From NCBI GenBank assembly GCA_040756995.1, contig JBFLYK010000026.1, forward strand, positions 1-64,000: a stretch of 64,000 nucleotides of DNA. The letters run 5' to 3'. The stretch is from BP-133 sp040756995 (lineage in GTDB: Bacteria > Actinomycetota > Acidimicrobiia > IMCC26256 > BP-133). The notes under the pieces were generated by a model that was given only the letters and a program-made list of their open reading frames with translations, was not told the DNA's origin and searched no databases. Both the position numbers and the translations under genes were made by a program. The first letter of the stretch is position 1, and each line of letters begins with the position of its first letter. This document shows positions 25,137 through 33,422 of this stretch, piece after piece.

Positions 25137-25616
25137 TCAGCCGGCGGTGAACTGCCAGGTGTAGGACTTGATGGCGCCGGCGGCGCGGGCGGCGGGCTCG
25201 TCGCCCTTTTCCTGCGGCCAGTAGTGGATCGTGGCGAAGTGGTGGCCGGGCCGCAGCGACTCGATCTCCTTGTCGGGCCCCGGTCGGAAGCTCACCTGGC
25301 CGAGCCCGGGGGTGATCTTCGTCTGGTCCTGGGGGATGCGGACGTCGTCGATGAACAGCGCCCCGGTGTAGGTGTCCTTCAGGTCGGCGCCGACATCCTC
25401 CTGGGGCCGGATCACCGAGCCCGGCACCGGCACGAGATATTCGATCTCCTCCGGAAGCGGGGGGCCCGGATTGTCCTGACCCTTGCCGCCGGTGTGGGTG
25501 GCGAAGATCAACAGGTTGACGGCGAGGAGCGCGCCGAGGCCCACGACGATCGTGCGGGTGCTCGGCAGGCGCCGGCGGGTCGCCGGGGCGGGGAGGGGTC
25601 GGATCGGCGTTGCCAT
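25137..25616 (-). CDS. Small membrane-anchored extracytoplasmic protein
   Basis: 159 residues. Basic N-terminus, one membrane helix (TIVVGLGALLAVNLLIFATH) and a soluble beta-rich domain of about 110 residues (PEEIEYLVPVPGSVIRPQEDVGADL, YTGALFIDDVRIP, GHHFATIHYWPQE). No family recognised. It lies between the glycosyltransferase-like gene and a small polytopic membrane gene on the same strand with gaps of 13-23 nt, so the group is probably one operon. Confidence 0.6.
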   Translation of the reverse strand: MATPIRPLPAPATRRRLPSTRTIVVGLGALLAVNLLIFATHTGGKGQDNPGPPLPEEIEYLVPVPGSVIRPQEDVGADLKDTYTGALFIDDVRIPQDQTKITPGLGQVSFRPGPDKEIESLRPGHHFATIHYWPQEKGDEPAARAAGAIKSYTWQFTAG

Positions 25617-25629
25617 GCGGGAAGCCTCG

Positions 25630-25977
25630 TTAGTCGTCGACGGGATTGACTTCGGTGCCGGCGGCGGCGAAGAGCGGCAGGGACAGGGCGATCAGGGTCG
25701 AGCCGGTGCTGGCCGAGAGGAACAGCGCCACCTGGGCCGGCGGGGCGAGCGACAGGTTCACCAGCGCCACCAGCATGGTCATGCTCTCCCAGAGGATGAG
25801 AATCGCCGCCGCCCCGAGGCGCAGCCGCAGCAGGGCCCGGCACAGCGGGAACTTGAGCAGCAGGAACCCGATCAGCACGACCGAGGTGTGGGCCCGGAAG
25901 AGCAGGCCGGCGATGATGGCCACGTTCTCCAGAGACAGCAGCGCCGCCGCACCGGCCACCGTCCACTGGCGATCCAT
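25630..25977 (-). CDS. Small four-helix membrane protein
   Basis: About 115 residues, nearly all hydrophobic, with about four membrane helices (TVAGAAALLSLENVAIIAGLLF, TSVVLIGFLLLKFPLCRALL, AAAILILWESMTMLVALVNL, STLIALSLPLFAAAG). I chose ATG 25977 because the helix pattern starts there; a purine-rich GAGAGG precedes it closely. Function unknown. Same strand and close spacing with its neighbours. Confidence 0.65.
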   Translation of the reverse strand: MDRQWTVAGAAALLSLENVAIIAGLLFRAHTSVVLIGFLLLKFPLCRALLRLRLGAAAILILWESMTMLVALVNLSLAPPAQVALFLSASTGSTLIALSLPLFAAAGTEVNPVDD

Positions 25978-25999
25978 ACCTCTCGACGGTAGCGCCGAG

Positions 26000-26338
26000 T
26001 CAGAGGATGTCGGCCTCCGCGGCCAGCAGCCGGGCCAGCCGCCGGTTGAGGACCTGCACGCGGGCCCGCTGCTCACCGTCCGGCAGCCCGGCCCGGACCG
26101 CTTCCAGCACCTTCCACAGCTTGGGGTAGACGACGGCCTCGATCTCCCGCCGCAGCGGCTCGGGCACCTCACCGTTCTCCAGGCGGAGCCGGACGCCGGC
26201 GAAACCCTCGGCCAACCCGGCGATCGGCGAGTCCCCGAGCGTCACCAGGCGCTCGGAGAGTTCGTCCAGCGCGGCCTCGTCCCAGGGGAAGCCGACCTCG
26301 AAGAAGTCCTCCAGCACCGTGATGACGTCCGGCTTCAC
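26000..26338 (-). CDS. Small soluble helical protein of unknown function
   Basis: 112 residues, acidic and helical (DVITVLEDFFEVGFPWDEAALDELSERLVTLGD, then REIEAVVYPKLWKVLEAVRAGLP). No membrane segment and no motif recognised. It is the first gene of the minus-strand group at 23515-26338 and is divergent from the kinase gene, with only 50 nt between the two start codons. Confidence 0.6.
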   Translation of the reverse strand: MKPDVITVLEDFFEVGFPWDEAALDELSERLVTLGDSPIAGLAEGFAGVRLRLENGEVPEPLRREIEAVVYPKLWKVLEAVRAGLPDGEQRARVQVLNRRLARLLAAEADIL

Positions 26339-26375
26339 GCCCCGTACCCTCCCCCGACCAGCGCCGGACGGTCGG

Positions 26376-26391
26376 TAAGTTAGTTGGGATG
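26376..26391 (+). promoter_or_regulatory. -10 box and leaderless start of PASTA kinase
   Basis: TAAGTT at 26376-26381 fits TANNNT and ends exactly 7 nt before the ATG at 26389. No ribosome-binding site lies between. A leaderless transcript is the simplest reading. Confidence 0.45.
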
Positions 26392-28347
26392 CGGACGAGC
26401 GGCGTGGCCGACCTGACCGGCCGGGTGCTGGCCGGCCGGTACCGCCTCGTGACCCCGCTGGGGACGGGGGCGAGCGGGCGCGTCTACGGGGCCTGGGACG
26501 TGCGCCTCCAGCGCAAGGTGGCGGTCAAGGTCCTCCACGCCGCCCTGGCCGACGACGCCGGCTTCCTCCGCCGCTTCGGGGCCGAGGCGCAGCTGGCCGC
26601 CTCGCTCCATCACCCCAACGTGGTGGCGGTCTACGACTGGGGGGAGGACGAGACCCCGTTCATGGTGCTCGAGCTGCTCGAGGGCGGCAGCCTCCGCAGC
26701 CTCCTCGACCGGGGCGACCGGCTCAGTCCGGCGCAGGCGGCGGCCGTCGGCCGTCAGGTCGCCGCCGGGCTCGACTACGCCCACACCCGGGGGCTCGTCC
26801 ACCGGGACGTGAAGCCGGCCAACCTCCTCTTCGACGAGCACGGCACGGCCCGGGTGGCCGACTTCGGCCTGGCCCGGGCCCTGGCCGAGGCCAGCTGGAC
26901 GGAGCCCGCCGGGGCGGTGCTCGGCACCGCCCGGTACGCCGCTCCCGAGCAGGTCCGGGGGCTGGTCGACGCCCGCTCCGACGTCTACTCCCTGGCCCTG
27001 GTGCTGGTCGAGGCCGTGACCGGAGCCGTCCCCTTCGCCGGCGAGACGTCGCTGGCCACGCTGCTGTCCCGGGTCGAGCGCCACCTGGAGGCGCCGCCGG
27101 AACTGGGGGCGCTGGCGCCGGTGCTGGAGCGGGCCGGCCGGGCCGACCCCGCCGAGCGCTACCCCGACGCCCGATCCTTCGCCGCCGCCCTGGCCGACGC
27201 CGCCGGCGCGCTGCCGGCGCCCGATCCCATTGCCCTCCCGGGCCCCGGGACGGTGGACTTCGACCCCCACCCGACCGAGATCCACCGGGCCCCGGAGCCT
27301 CCGCCGCCCGGCCCCCTCGGGCCGCTGCCGTCCGTCCTGGCCAGCCCTCTACCGGATCAGCCGGCCGAGGTCCGGGACGAGCCCCTCGTGGCGATCCCGG
27401 TCCTGTCGACGCCGCAGGTTCAACACCCGCCGGTCCAACATCGGCCGGTCCGCCCGGCCGCTCCTGCCCGTCAGCGCCGGCGGCCGCAGCGGATGGTCCC
27501 GATCGTCGTGCTGGTGGTGCTCCTCATCGCCGCCGGCACGGCGGCCTTCGCCGCCTCGGCGGCCACCGGCCCCCGGGTGCGCGTCCCGAACTTCGTGGGG
27601 CTCAGCAGGACGGCGGCCGAGGACGCGGCCCGGGACGCCAGAGTGAAGGTCCGCACCCGCACCGTCCCGTCCGACGATCCGGCCGACGTGGTCATCCGCC
27701 AGGACCGCGCCCCCGGCACGCTGCTCGGCGCCCACAACACCGTGACGCTCCGCCTCTCGGGCGGCCCGCCGCCGGTCGACCTGCCGAAGGTCACGGGCAA
27801 GACCGAGGCCGCGGCCCGGGCGGCGCTCGATGCCGCCGGGTTCGTCGTCACGACCGAGCACCGCACCGACGAGAACGTCGGCCGGGGCCTGGTCGTGACC
27901 CAGCAGCCGTCGACCGACAAGGCCTCGCCCGGCATCGAGGTCCGCCTCGTCATCTCCGACGGGCCGAGGCCGGTCGAGGTCCCCAACGTCGTCGGCAAGA
28001 GCTACGACGACGCGGCGAAGGCCTTGGCGGCCAAGCGGTTCAAGGTCAGCCGGACCGACGAGTACAGCGACACCGTGCCGGCCGGCCAGGTCATCCGCAC
28101 CGATCCCGTGGCCAACGCCGAAGCGCCCCGCGACTCGTCGGTCACCGTGGTGGTCAGCCTCGGACCCGACCTCGTGACGGTCGGCGACTACGAGGGCGAG
28201 ACGGTGGAGGACGCCGTCGTCGCCCTCGAGGAAGCCGGTCTTCAGGTCGACGTCGTCGACTACCGGCCCCGCCGCCGCGTGAGGCACCAGGACCCCCCGC
28301 CGGGGACCAGGGTCCGGCGTAATGAAACGGTGACGCTGTACCTCTGA
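26389..28347 (+). CDS. PknB-type Ser/Thr protein kinase with PASTA repeats
   Basis: 652 residues. Kinase domain about 17-275: glycine loop LGTGASGRVYGAW, catalytic Lys in KVAVKVLHA, catalytic loop VHRDVKPANLLF, DFG in VADFGLARA, and TARYAAPEQV. A Pro-rich juxtamembrane segment leads to one membrane helix near 370-390 (MVPIVVLVVLLIAAGTAAFAA), then four PASTA repeats outside the membrane (first RVPNFVGLSRTAAEDAARDA, last TVGDYEGETVEDAVVALEEA). In actinobacteria such kinases sense muropeptides or lipid II and control cell-wall growth and division. No FtsW/PBP neighbours are present here, unlike the classical pknB locus. Confidence 0.96.
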   Translation: MRTSGVADLTGRVLAGRYRLVTPLGTGASGRVYGAWDVRLQRKVAVKVLHAALADDAGFLRRFGAEAQLAASLHHPNVVAVYDWGEDETPFMVLELLEGGSLRSLLDRGDRLSPAQAAAVGRQVAAGLDYAHTRGLVHRDVKPANLLFDEHGTARVADFGLARALAEASWTEPAGAVLGTARYAAPEQVRGLVDARSDVYSLALVLVEAVTGAVPFAGETSLATLLSRVERHLEAPPELGALAPVLERAGRADPAERYPDARSFAAALADAAGALPAPDPIALPGPGTVDFDPHPTEIHRAPEPPPPGPLGPLPSVLASPLPDQPAEVRDEPLVAIPVLSTPQVQHPPVQHRPVRPAAPARQRRRPQRMVPIVVLVVLLIAAGTAAFAASAATGPRVRVPNFVGLSRTAAEDAARDARVKVRTRTVPSDDPADVVIRQDRAPGTLLGAHNTVTLRLSGGPPPVDLPKVTGKTEAAARAALDAAGFVVTTEHRTDENVGRGLVVTQQPSTDKASPGIEVRLVISDGPRPVEVPNVVGKSYDDAAKALAAKRFKVSRTDEYSDTVPAGQVIRTDPVANAEAPRDSSVTVVVSLGPDLVTVGDYEGETVEDAVVALEEAGLQVDVVDYRPRRRVRHQDPPPGTRVRRNETVTLYL

Positions 28348-28370
28348 ACAGGCCTCTGAACAGCCCTGAT

Positions 28371-28413
28371 GCGGTTGTCCCGAAAGACAAATCGGGACAT
28401 GTGCCGCAACCGC
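28371..28413 (+). terminator. Hairpin downstream of PASTA kinase
   Basis: GCGGTTG (28371-28377) pairs with CAACCGC (28407-28413), and inside it TCCCGA (28378-28383) pairs with TCGGGA (28392-28397), leaving a bulge on the 3' side. It starts 24 nt after the kinase stop. There is no T-tract, so it may be an atypical terminator or a processing structure. Confidence 0.45.
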
Positions 28414-28425
28414 CCGCGGGATCAA

Positions 28426-28453
28426 TTGCACGTCAGAAGGGCCGTGTTAGGAT
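28426..28453 (+). promoter_or_regulatory. Sigma70-type promoter for candidate small RNA
   Basis: TTGCAC (28426-28431) and TAGGAT (28448-28453) with a 16-nt spacer match -35 and -10 elements. The predicted start, about 28460, falls just before the 92-nt hairpin at 28463. No gene follows on this strand before the convergent SCP2 gene, so the promoter appears to serve the hairpin RNA. Confidence 0.55.
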
Positions 28454-28459
28454 CGCAAC

Positions 28460-28554
28460 GTTCCGTGCCTCGGGGGGGTAGGAGCGTCTGCGAGTGCCGG
28501 GTGGTGTTCCCCAGCCGCCACCGGGCCCGGATGCCCTACCCCCTCGAGGCACGG
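28460..28554 (+). ncRNA. Candidate hairpin RNA (unknown family)
   Basis: From 28463 to 28554 the sequence can fold into one long hairpin: 20 contiguous pairs (28463-28482 with 28535-28554, one G-U), a bulged A, six more pairs (28484-28489 with 28529-28534), an asymmetric internal loop, an upper stem of about 11 positions with one mismatch (28496-28506 with 28516-28526), and a 9-nt loop TTCCCCAGC. A promoter-like element ends 9 nt before it. The shape recalls small SRP RNA, but the GGAA loop and AGCA motif of SRP RNA are absent on both strands. It could also act as a bidirectional terminator between the convergent genes. Confidence 0.5.
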
Positions 28555-28602
28555 CCGCGTCGTTTCCCGGTTTCGCGCCCTGTTCCGGCGCTCCCGGGCG
28601 GG

Positions 28603-29004
28603 CTACTCGGTGATCTCCTGCAGCGCTCTGGTGAGCTCCGACGTGGCCGCGCCGGGGCCCGTCGACTGCATCACCATCAGCTTCGTGATGTCGCCCTGGA
28701 CGACGATCTTCCCGGCCATGAACGCCTCGATGGCCGCCTGCGGATTGCCGTCCACGAAGATCGCCCGGGCGGTGTCGTAGCCCAGCGTCAACGTCACGTC
28801 GGCGTCGTCGAGATGACCCTTCCCCCAGTCGGCCCGTCCGCCGGCGGCGGCCATGTGCATGGCCAGGTCGTCGTCGAACGGAGTGGCCGTGATCATGAGG
28901 TTCATCCGGATGTCGGCCCCCTCGGGAGCAGCGCCGCCGACGGCGTCGTGCAGGCGGCGGACCTCGGCGAACCACGCATCGGAGAGGAACGGGTGCTTGG
29001 TCAC
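28603..29004 (-). CDS. SCP2 sterol-binding-domain protein
   Basis: 133 residues covering a single SCP2-type lipid-binding domain: FLSDAWFAEVRRLHDAV at the start, then a beta sheet (RMNLMITATPFDDDLAMHMAAAGGRADWGKG, DADVTLTLGYDTARAIFVDG) and the usual final helix region FMAGKIVVQGDITKLMVMQS. Family members bind acyl-CoAs, sterols or other lipids in the cytosol. Several lipid-metabolism genes lie elsewhere in the window, though none is in the same operon. Convergent with the PASTA kinase. Confidence 0.88.
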   Translation of the reverse strand: MTKHPFLSDAWFAEVRRLHDAVGGAAPEGADIRMNLMITATPFDDDLAMHMAAAGGRADWGKGHLDDADVTLTLGYDTARAIFVDGNPQAAIEAFMAGKIVVQGDITKLMVMQSTGPGAATSELTRALQEITE

Positions 29005-29118
29005 GAGCGGACACTACCCAAGCGCGCCGGCCCGGCCACACGCTCGGTCGTGGTCGGTAAGCTGCGCCGTTTCCGCGCTGTAGGGGTTCCCGGGGGGAGA
29101 CGATTGGAGCTGCGGAAG

Positions 29119-29421
29119 GTGACGCCGGCCACCGCTCTGCTGGCCGCCGGTATCCTCCTGGCCGCCGGCTGCGGTGGAACGCTGGAGGGCCGCTACCGCC
29201 GCGGCCAGCTCACCACCTCCACGACCGGGCCGGCCCCCGCCCCCGGCACCACGCCCACCACCGCGGCGCCCACGACGACCACCACCACGACCCCCACCGC
29301 CGGCAACGCCGCTGGTCAGGGGGCACAGGGTGAGGCAAAGGGGGTCGAACAGGGCGGTACCATCGTGGACAGCGCCGCCTGGCGCCACGTCGTTCTGCCC
29401 CTTGGAGGCCGCCACCGGTGA
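29119..29421 (+). CDS. Small lipoprotein at head of Liv operon 2
   Basis: About 100 residues from GTG 29119, with GGAG about 9 nt upstream. Signal peptide TPATALLAAGILLAAGC with lipobox L-A-A-G-C, then a Thr/Pro/Ala-rich region containing a run of Thr, and a short C-terminal segment (GTIVDSAAWRHVVLPLGGRHR). The stop overlaps the GTG of the permease gene (29418-29421). It stands where a LivK binding protein is expected but is far too short to be one; it may be a remnant or an accessory lipoprotein. Confidence 0.65.
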   Translation: MTPATALLAAGILLAAGCGGTLEGRYRRGQLTTSTTGPAPAPGTTPTTAAPTTTTTTTPTAGNAAGQGAQGEAKGVEQGGTIVDSAAWRHVVLPLGGRHR

Positions 29422-31547
29422 CCCTGGTCACGACGCTGGTCATCGGCCTGTCACTCGGCGCCGTCTACGCCCTTCTGGCCGCTGGTGTCACGGTCGTCTA
29501 CCAGGCGACCCGCGTCCCGAACGTGGCGGTGGTGGCGATCGGCACGGTGGCCGCCGTCCTCCACGGCGATCTCGTGACCCCGGACGGACGGTTCGGGTCC
29601 GGCCTGGGCTGGTGGCCGGCCCTGGCCCTGTCGGCGGCGGTCGCCGCCGGGCTCGGCCTGGCGTGCGAATGGCTGATCCGCGGCCTGCGGGAGCAGATCA
29701 TCCCGGCACTGGTGGCGCTCCTCGGCGCCTCAGCGCTGCTCCTGGCCGGCGTCAACGCCGTCTGGGGCTCCGAGGCGAAGTTCCTCCCGCCGCCGTCGAC
29801 CGGCGTGTTCGACCACGGCGATCTCAAGGTGGCCCACAGCGATGTGATCACCCTGCTCGTGGCGGCGGCGGTCGGCGCGGCGTTGACGGTCTTCCTGCGG
29901 CGGACCCGTCTCGGGCTGGCGCTGAGGGCGCAGGGTTACGACCCGGAAGGGGCCCGGATGGCCGGCGTCGATCCGGGCACCCTCAGCCGGCTGGCCTGGG
30001 TCCTGTCGTCGGTGCTCGGGGCGGTGGCCATGACGCTGGCCCTCCAGGTGCTGGTCAACACCTACGAGGCCACTCCCTACGTCGCCTTCGCCGTCGCCGC
30101 CTCCGCCGTCGGTGGCTTCCGCAGCCTGCCCCGGGCGGCGCTGGCCGGTGTGGTGCTCGGCGTCCTGCCGTCGGTCATCGGCGGGCCGGACGGTGCCCGC
30201 GTCGGCGGCATCGGCAACCTGGTGGCCTTCCTCCTCGTCGCCGGCGTGATCTTCCGGCGGCCGGGCCTGATCGGCCGTCCCACGCTCGACGAAGCGTTCT
30301 CCAGCGCCGCCGCCGACAACTCGCCGTCCGCCGCCCGCCGCCGGGCGGCGCTGGTCGCCGGCGCCCGACCGCTCTCCCCCTGGCTCAGCCGGGCCGGGCT
30401 GGCCGTGGTGGCGGTCGTGCTGGCCGGCGTGCCGGCGCTGTCGACCGACGTCGCCCTCGACGCCTGGGCCCGGGGCATCGCCGTCTTCCTGATCTGCGCC
30501 TCCATCGTCATCGTCTCCGGCTGGACGGGCGACATCCCCCTCGGCCAGGTGGCTTTCGCCGGGATCGGCGCCTACCTGGTCGGCGACCTGACCGTGCGGG
30601 TCGGCCTGCCTCACTTCGCCGCCATTCCGCTGGCCGCCCTGGCGGCGTTGCCCTACGCCGTGGCCATGGGCATCCCCGCCTTCCGGTCGCGGGGCCGGCT
30701 GGCCTTCGCCGCCCTATCGCTCCTCGGCATGGTGGTGGCGGCCACGCTGCTCTGGGGCCCCGGGGCCCGCTGGTTCACCGGCCGCCTGACGATCCTCAAC
30801 CGGCCCGACTGGATGGAGGCGCTCTCCGGTCGCCCGGCCGTCTCCTATTACCTGGTGACCTTGATCGTGGCCGCCGGAGTGGTGTGGTTCGCCACCAACC
30901 TCCGCCGCTCCCGCGTCGGACGGGCACTGGCCGCCGGGCGCGACGCCGGCGACGCCGCCCGCAGCCTCGGGATCGACCCCGCCCACTACCGGCTGGTCGC
31001 CTTGAGCTTCTCGGCCTTCGTCGCCGCCCTCGGCGGGATCCTCCTGGCCTACGGCGAGCATCCCCTGGACCCGACGCGCTTCGCCGTCTTCCTGTCGGTG
31101 CAGTACTTCCTCTACACCGTCGTCGGCGGGGGCCGGTCGCTGGCCGGCGCGGCGGCGGTGGTCTTCGCCTTCGAGATCGTCCCGGCGCTCGACCGGGGGA
31201 CGCCGCCGACGGGGCCCACCAGCCTCCTCATCCTCGGCGGGCTGGCGGTGCTCACGGTCGCCTTCGTCCCGGGCGGCCTGGCCGGGCTGGTGCAGCAGCT
31301 GGTCGGCCGCCTCACTCCCGCGCCGAACCCGACACCGGCCCTGGTGGGGGCCCGGAGCCCGGGCGGCTTCACCGCCGCCCGCCCTGACGCCGACCCGAAC
31401 GCCTTCGACCCCTACGCCGCCGACGATCCGTTCGCCGTCGATGATCCGTTCGCCGACGACTTCGGCGACCCCTTCGGTGACGGCCCCTTCGGTGACGGCA
31501 ACGGGCACGGCCCCGGTGACGGTCAGGGAGGCGGCCACCGTGGCTGA
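29418..31547 (+). CDS. Fused LivH-LivM-type permease (operon 2)
   Basis: About 709 residues, GTG start. LivH-like half: TLVIGLSLGAVYALLAAGVTVVYQATRVPN. LivM-like half: IVSGWTGDIPLGQVAFAGIGAYLVGDL, with RDAGDAARSLGIDPAHYRLVALSFSAFVAALGG. About fifteen or more membrane helices in all. The C-terminus carries an unusual soluble tail of about 80 residues with repeated acidic Asp/Phe/Asp units (DPYAADDPFAVDDPFADDFGDP) and a Gly/His end. The same H-M fusion occurs in operon 1, but sequence and tail differ clearly. Confidence 0.9.
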   Translation: MTLVTTLVIGLSLGAVYALLAAGVTVVYQATRVPNVAVVAIGTVAAVLHGDLVTPDGRFGSGLGWWPALALSAAVAAGLGLACEWLIRGLREQIIPALVALLGASALLLAGVNAVWGSEAKFLPPPSTGVFDHGDLKVAHSDVITLLVAAAVGAALTVFLRRTRLGLALRAQGYDPEGARMAGVDPGTLSRLAWVLSSVLGAVAMTLALQVLVNTYEATPYVAFAVAASAVGGFRSLPRAALAGVVLGVLPSVIGGPDGARVGGIGNLVAFLLVAGVIFRRPGLIGRPTLDEAFSSAAADNSPSAARRRAALVAGARPLSPWLSRAGLAVVAVVLAGVPALSTDVALDAWARGIAVFLICASIVIVSGWTGDIPLGQVAFAGIGAYLVGDLTVRVGLPHFAAIPLAALAALPYAVAMGIPAFRSRGRLAFAALSLLGMVVAATLLWGPGARWFTGRLTILNRPDWMEALSGRPAVSYYLVTLIVAAGVVWFATNLRRSRVGRALAAGRDAGDAARSLGIDPAHYRLVALSFSAFVAALGGILLAYGEHPLDPTRFAVFLSVQYFLYTVVGGGRSLAGAAAVVFAFEIVPALDRGTPPTGPTSLLILGGLAVLTVAFVPGGLAGLVQQLVGRLTPAPNPTPALVGARSPGGFTAARPDADPNAFDPYAADDPFAVDDPFADDFGDPFGDGPFGDGNGHGPGDGQGGGHRG

Positions 31548-32682
31548 GTACCGCCCCGGCGAGGGCAGCCGCCTCCAGGACGTGATCCGCCGCCTGCAGG
31601 AGGCCCGCACCCGGGCGCCCCGGGGGAGCGACGCCGCCTGGCCCGGCCCGGTGGCCGACAGCGGCCTCCTGCCCGGCGACGGCGGCACCGCCACCGATCA
31701 ACCCGAGACCGGCGAGCTGTACTGGCGGCCGTTCAACCCCAAGGCGCTGGAGCGGACCCGGCCCTTCCGGACCGCGCCGCCGTCGCGGGACGAGTTCGAG
31801 TCGCACCTGGCCCAGTTCCTCGGCACCCGGACCAAGCGGGCCGGGCCCCTCTTCCGGGCCCAGGGCGTGACCGTGCGGTACGGCGCCGTGGCCGCCTGCA
31901 CCGATGTGGACCTCGAGCTCAACGACGGCGAGATCGTGGCCGTGATCGGGCCGAACGGCGCCGGCAAGACCGCGCTCTGCGATGCCCTCAGCGGCTTCGG
32001 CCCCTCGACCGGACGGGTCTACCTCGGCGAGCGGGACGTCTCGACCCTGGCGGCCCACCAGCGGAGCCGCCTCGGGGTGGCCCGCATGTTCACCCGCCCG
32101 GCGCTGTTCGAGTCGATGACGGCGGTCGAGAACGTGATGGTGGCCCAGCACCGCCGGATGCGGGGTGGGTTCTTCGCCTGCGGCCTCGGCCTGGCCCTCT
32201 CCAAGCACGAGGACCGCCTGGCCCGGCGCCACGCTCTCGAGCTGCTGGAGCAGCTCGGGATCGAAGCGCTGGCCGACCACCCCGTGGCCGGCCTGGCGAT
32301 GGGCGAGCAGCGCCTCGTCGATCTGGCCCGGGCACTGGCCGCCGATCCCCGCCTGGCCATCCTCGACGAGCCCGCCGCCGGCCTCACCCGGGAGGAGCGG
32401 AAGGACATCGCCGAGCGCATCGGGATGATCTGCGACGAGATGGGCATCGCAGTCCTCGTCACCGGCCAGGACTTCCCGGCCGTCGCCAACCTGGCCGACT
32501 TCGTGTACGTCCTCGACAACGGGGCGGTGGTGGGGAAGGGCGAACCGGACGACGTGGCCGCCGACACCCGGGTGCAGGCCGCCTTCCTCCGCGGGGTCGA
32601 GCCGTTCCCGCCCCAACCGGGCGACGGCGGGCCGCCGGAGAGCCCGCCCGAGCAGCCCGACGGCCCACCGGGGGCCAACTGA
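31540..32682 (+). CDS. LivG-like ABC ATPase with N-terminal extension and altered motifs
   Basis: About 380 residues from GTG 31540, with AGGGAGG about 9 nt upstream; overlaps the permease stop by 8 nt. The first 105 residues are an extra hydrophilic segment absent from ordinary LivG. The ATPase has Walker A GPNGAGKTA and Walker B LAILDEPAAGL. The signature reads LAMGEQRLVDLARAL instead of the LSYGQQ-type motif, and the switch region reads VLVTGQDF where LivG normally has LIEHD, so the switch histidine is missing. This suggests altered or weakened ATP hydrolysis, as in asymmetric ABC transporters. Confidence 0.85.
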   Translation: MAEYRPGEGSRLQDVIRRLQEARTRAPRGSDAAWPGPVADSGLLPGDGGTATDQPETGELYWRPFNPKALERTRPFRTAPPSRDEFESHLAQFLGTRTKRAGPLFRAQGVTVRYGAVAACTDVDLELNDGEIVAVIGPNGAGKTALCDALSGFGPSTGRVYLGERDVSTLAAHQRSRLGVARMFTRPALFESMTAVENVMVAQHRRMRGGFFACGLGLALSKHEDRLARRHALELLEQLGIEALADHPVAGLAMGEQRLVDLARALAADPRLAILDEPAAGLTREERKDIAERIGMICDEMGIAVLVTGQDFPAVANLADFVYVLDNGAVVGKGEPDDVAADTRVQAAFLRGVEPFPPQPGDGGPPESPPEQPDGPPGAN

Positions 32683-33422
32683 TGCTCGCCGTCGCCGGTC
32701 TCGAGGTGGCCTACGGCGGCCGGCCGGCACTGGCCGGCATCGACCTCGAGGTCGCCGACGGGGAGGCCGTGGCCGTTCTCGGCCCCAACGGGGCGGGGAA
32801 GACGACGCTGGCCCGGGCGATCACCGGTGTGGTCCGGCCCCGGGCGGGATCGATCACTTTCGACGGGCATAGGCTTGATCGGCTATCGCCGAAGGCGATC
32901 GTACGGGCGGGGGTCACCGGCGTCCCCCAGGGGCGGCGGATCTTCGCCGGCCTCACCGTCCTCGACAACCTCCGGGTCGGGGCCCACACCCGCGGTCGCC
33001 GGGCCGACGAGGACGTGGACTGGGCGCTGGGCCTGTTCCCGGGCCTGCGGGCCCAGGCCTACCGGCCGGCGGCGGCGCTGCCGGCCGGCGAACAACAGGT
33101 CCTGGCCCTGGCCCGGGCCCTGGTCAGCCGGCCCAAGCTGCTGGTGGCCGACGAGTTGTCGGCCGGGGTCTCGCCGGCCCTGGCCGTCCAGCTGTTCGAC
33201 GTGCTGCGGGGACTGAGCCTGGCGGGGGTCGCGCTGCTGGTCATCGACCAATTTGTGAACCTTGCCCTTGGCCTTGCTGATCGGGCGGTTGTCGTCGAGA
33301 ATGGTCGGGTATCTGTCTCCTCGGAGCCGGCGCGCCTGGCTCCAGGCGACGTTTCATGGCAGTCGACGCACCCCGGCGGGGGCGATCCCTCCGCCAAACG
33401 AACCAAAGGAGCACCAGGATGA
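32682..33422 (+). CDS. LivF-like ABC ATPase (operon 2)
   Basis: 246 residues. Walker A GPNGAGKTT, signature LPAGEQQVLALARAL in place of LSGGEQQ, Walker B LLVADELSAGVSP, and switch region LLVIDQFVN. The LivF family normally has Gln in the switch position. The last 30 residues form a hydrophilic tail. The ATG overlaps the LivG stop (TGATG at 32680-32684) and its own stop overlaps the next ATG (ATGA, 33419-33422). Predicted to drive the operon 2 permease together with LivG. Confidence 0.88.
   Translation: MLAVAGLEVAYGGRPALAGIDLEVADGEAVAVLGPNGAGKTTLARAITGVVRPRAGSITFDGHRLDRLSPKAIVRAGVTGVPQGRRIFAGLTVLDNLRVGAHTRGRRADEDVDWALGLFPGLRAQAYRPAAALPAGEQQVLALARALVSRPKLLVADELSAGVSPALAVQLFDVLRGLSLAGVALLVIDQFVNLALGLADRAVVVENGRVSVSSEPARLAPGDVSWQSTHPGGGDPSAKRTKGAPG

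Noticed and set aside
28460..28554. Reading the hairpin as SRP (4.5S) RNA
   Set aside because: Neither strand has the invariant GGAA loop or the AGCA side of domain IV.
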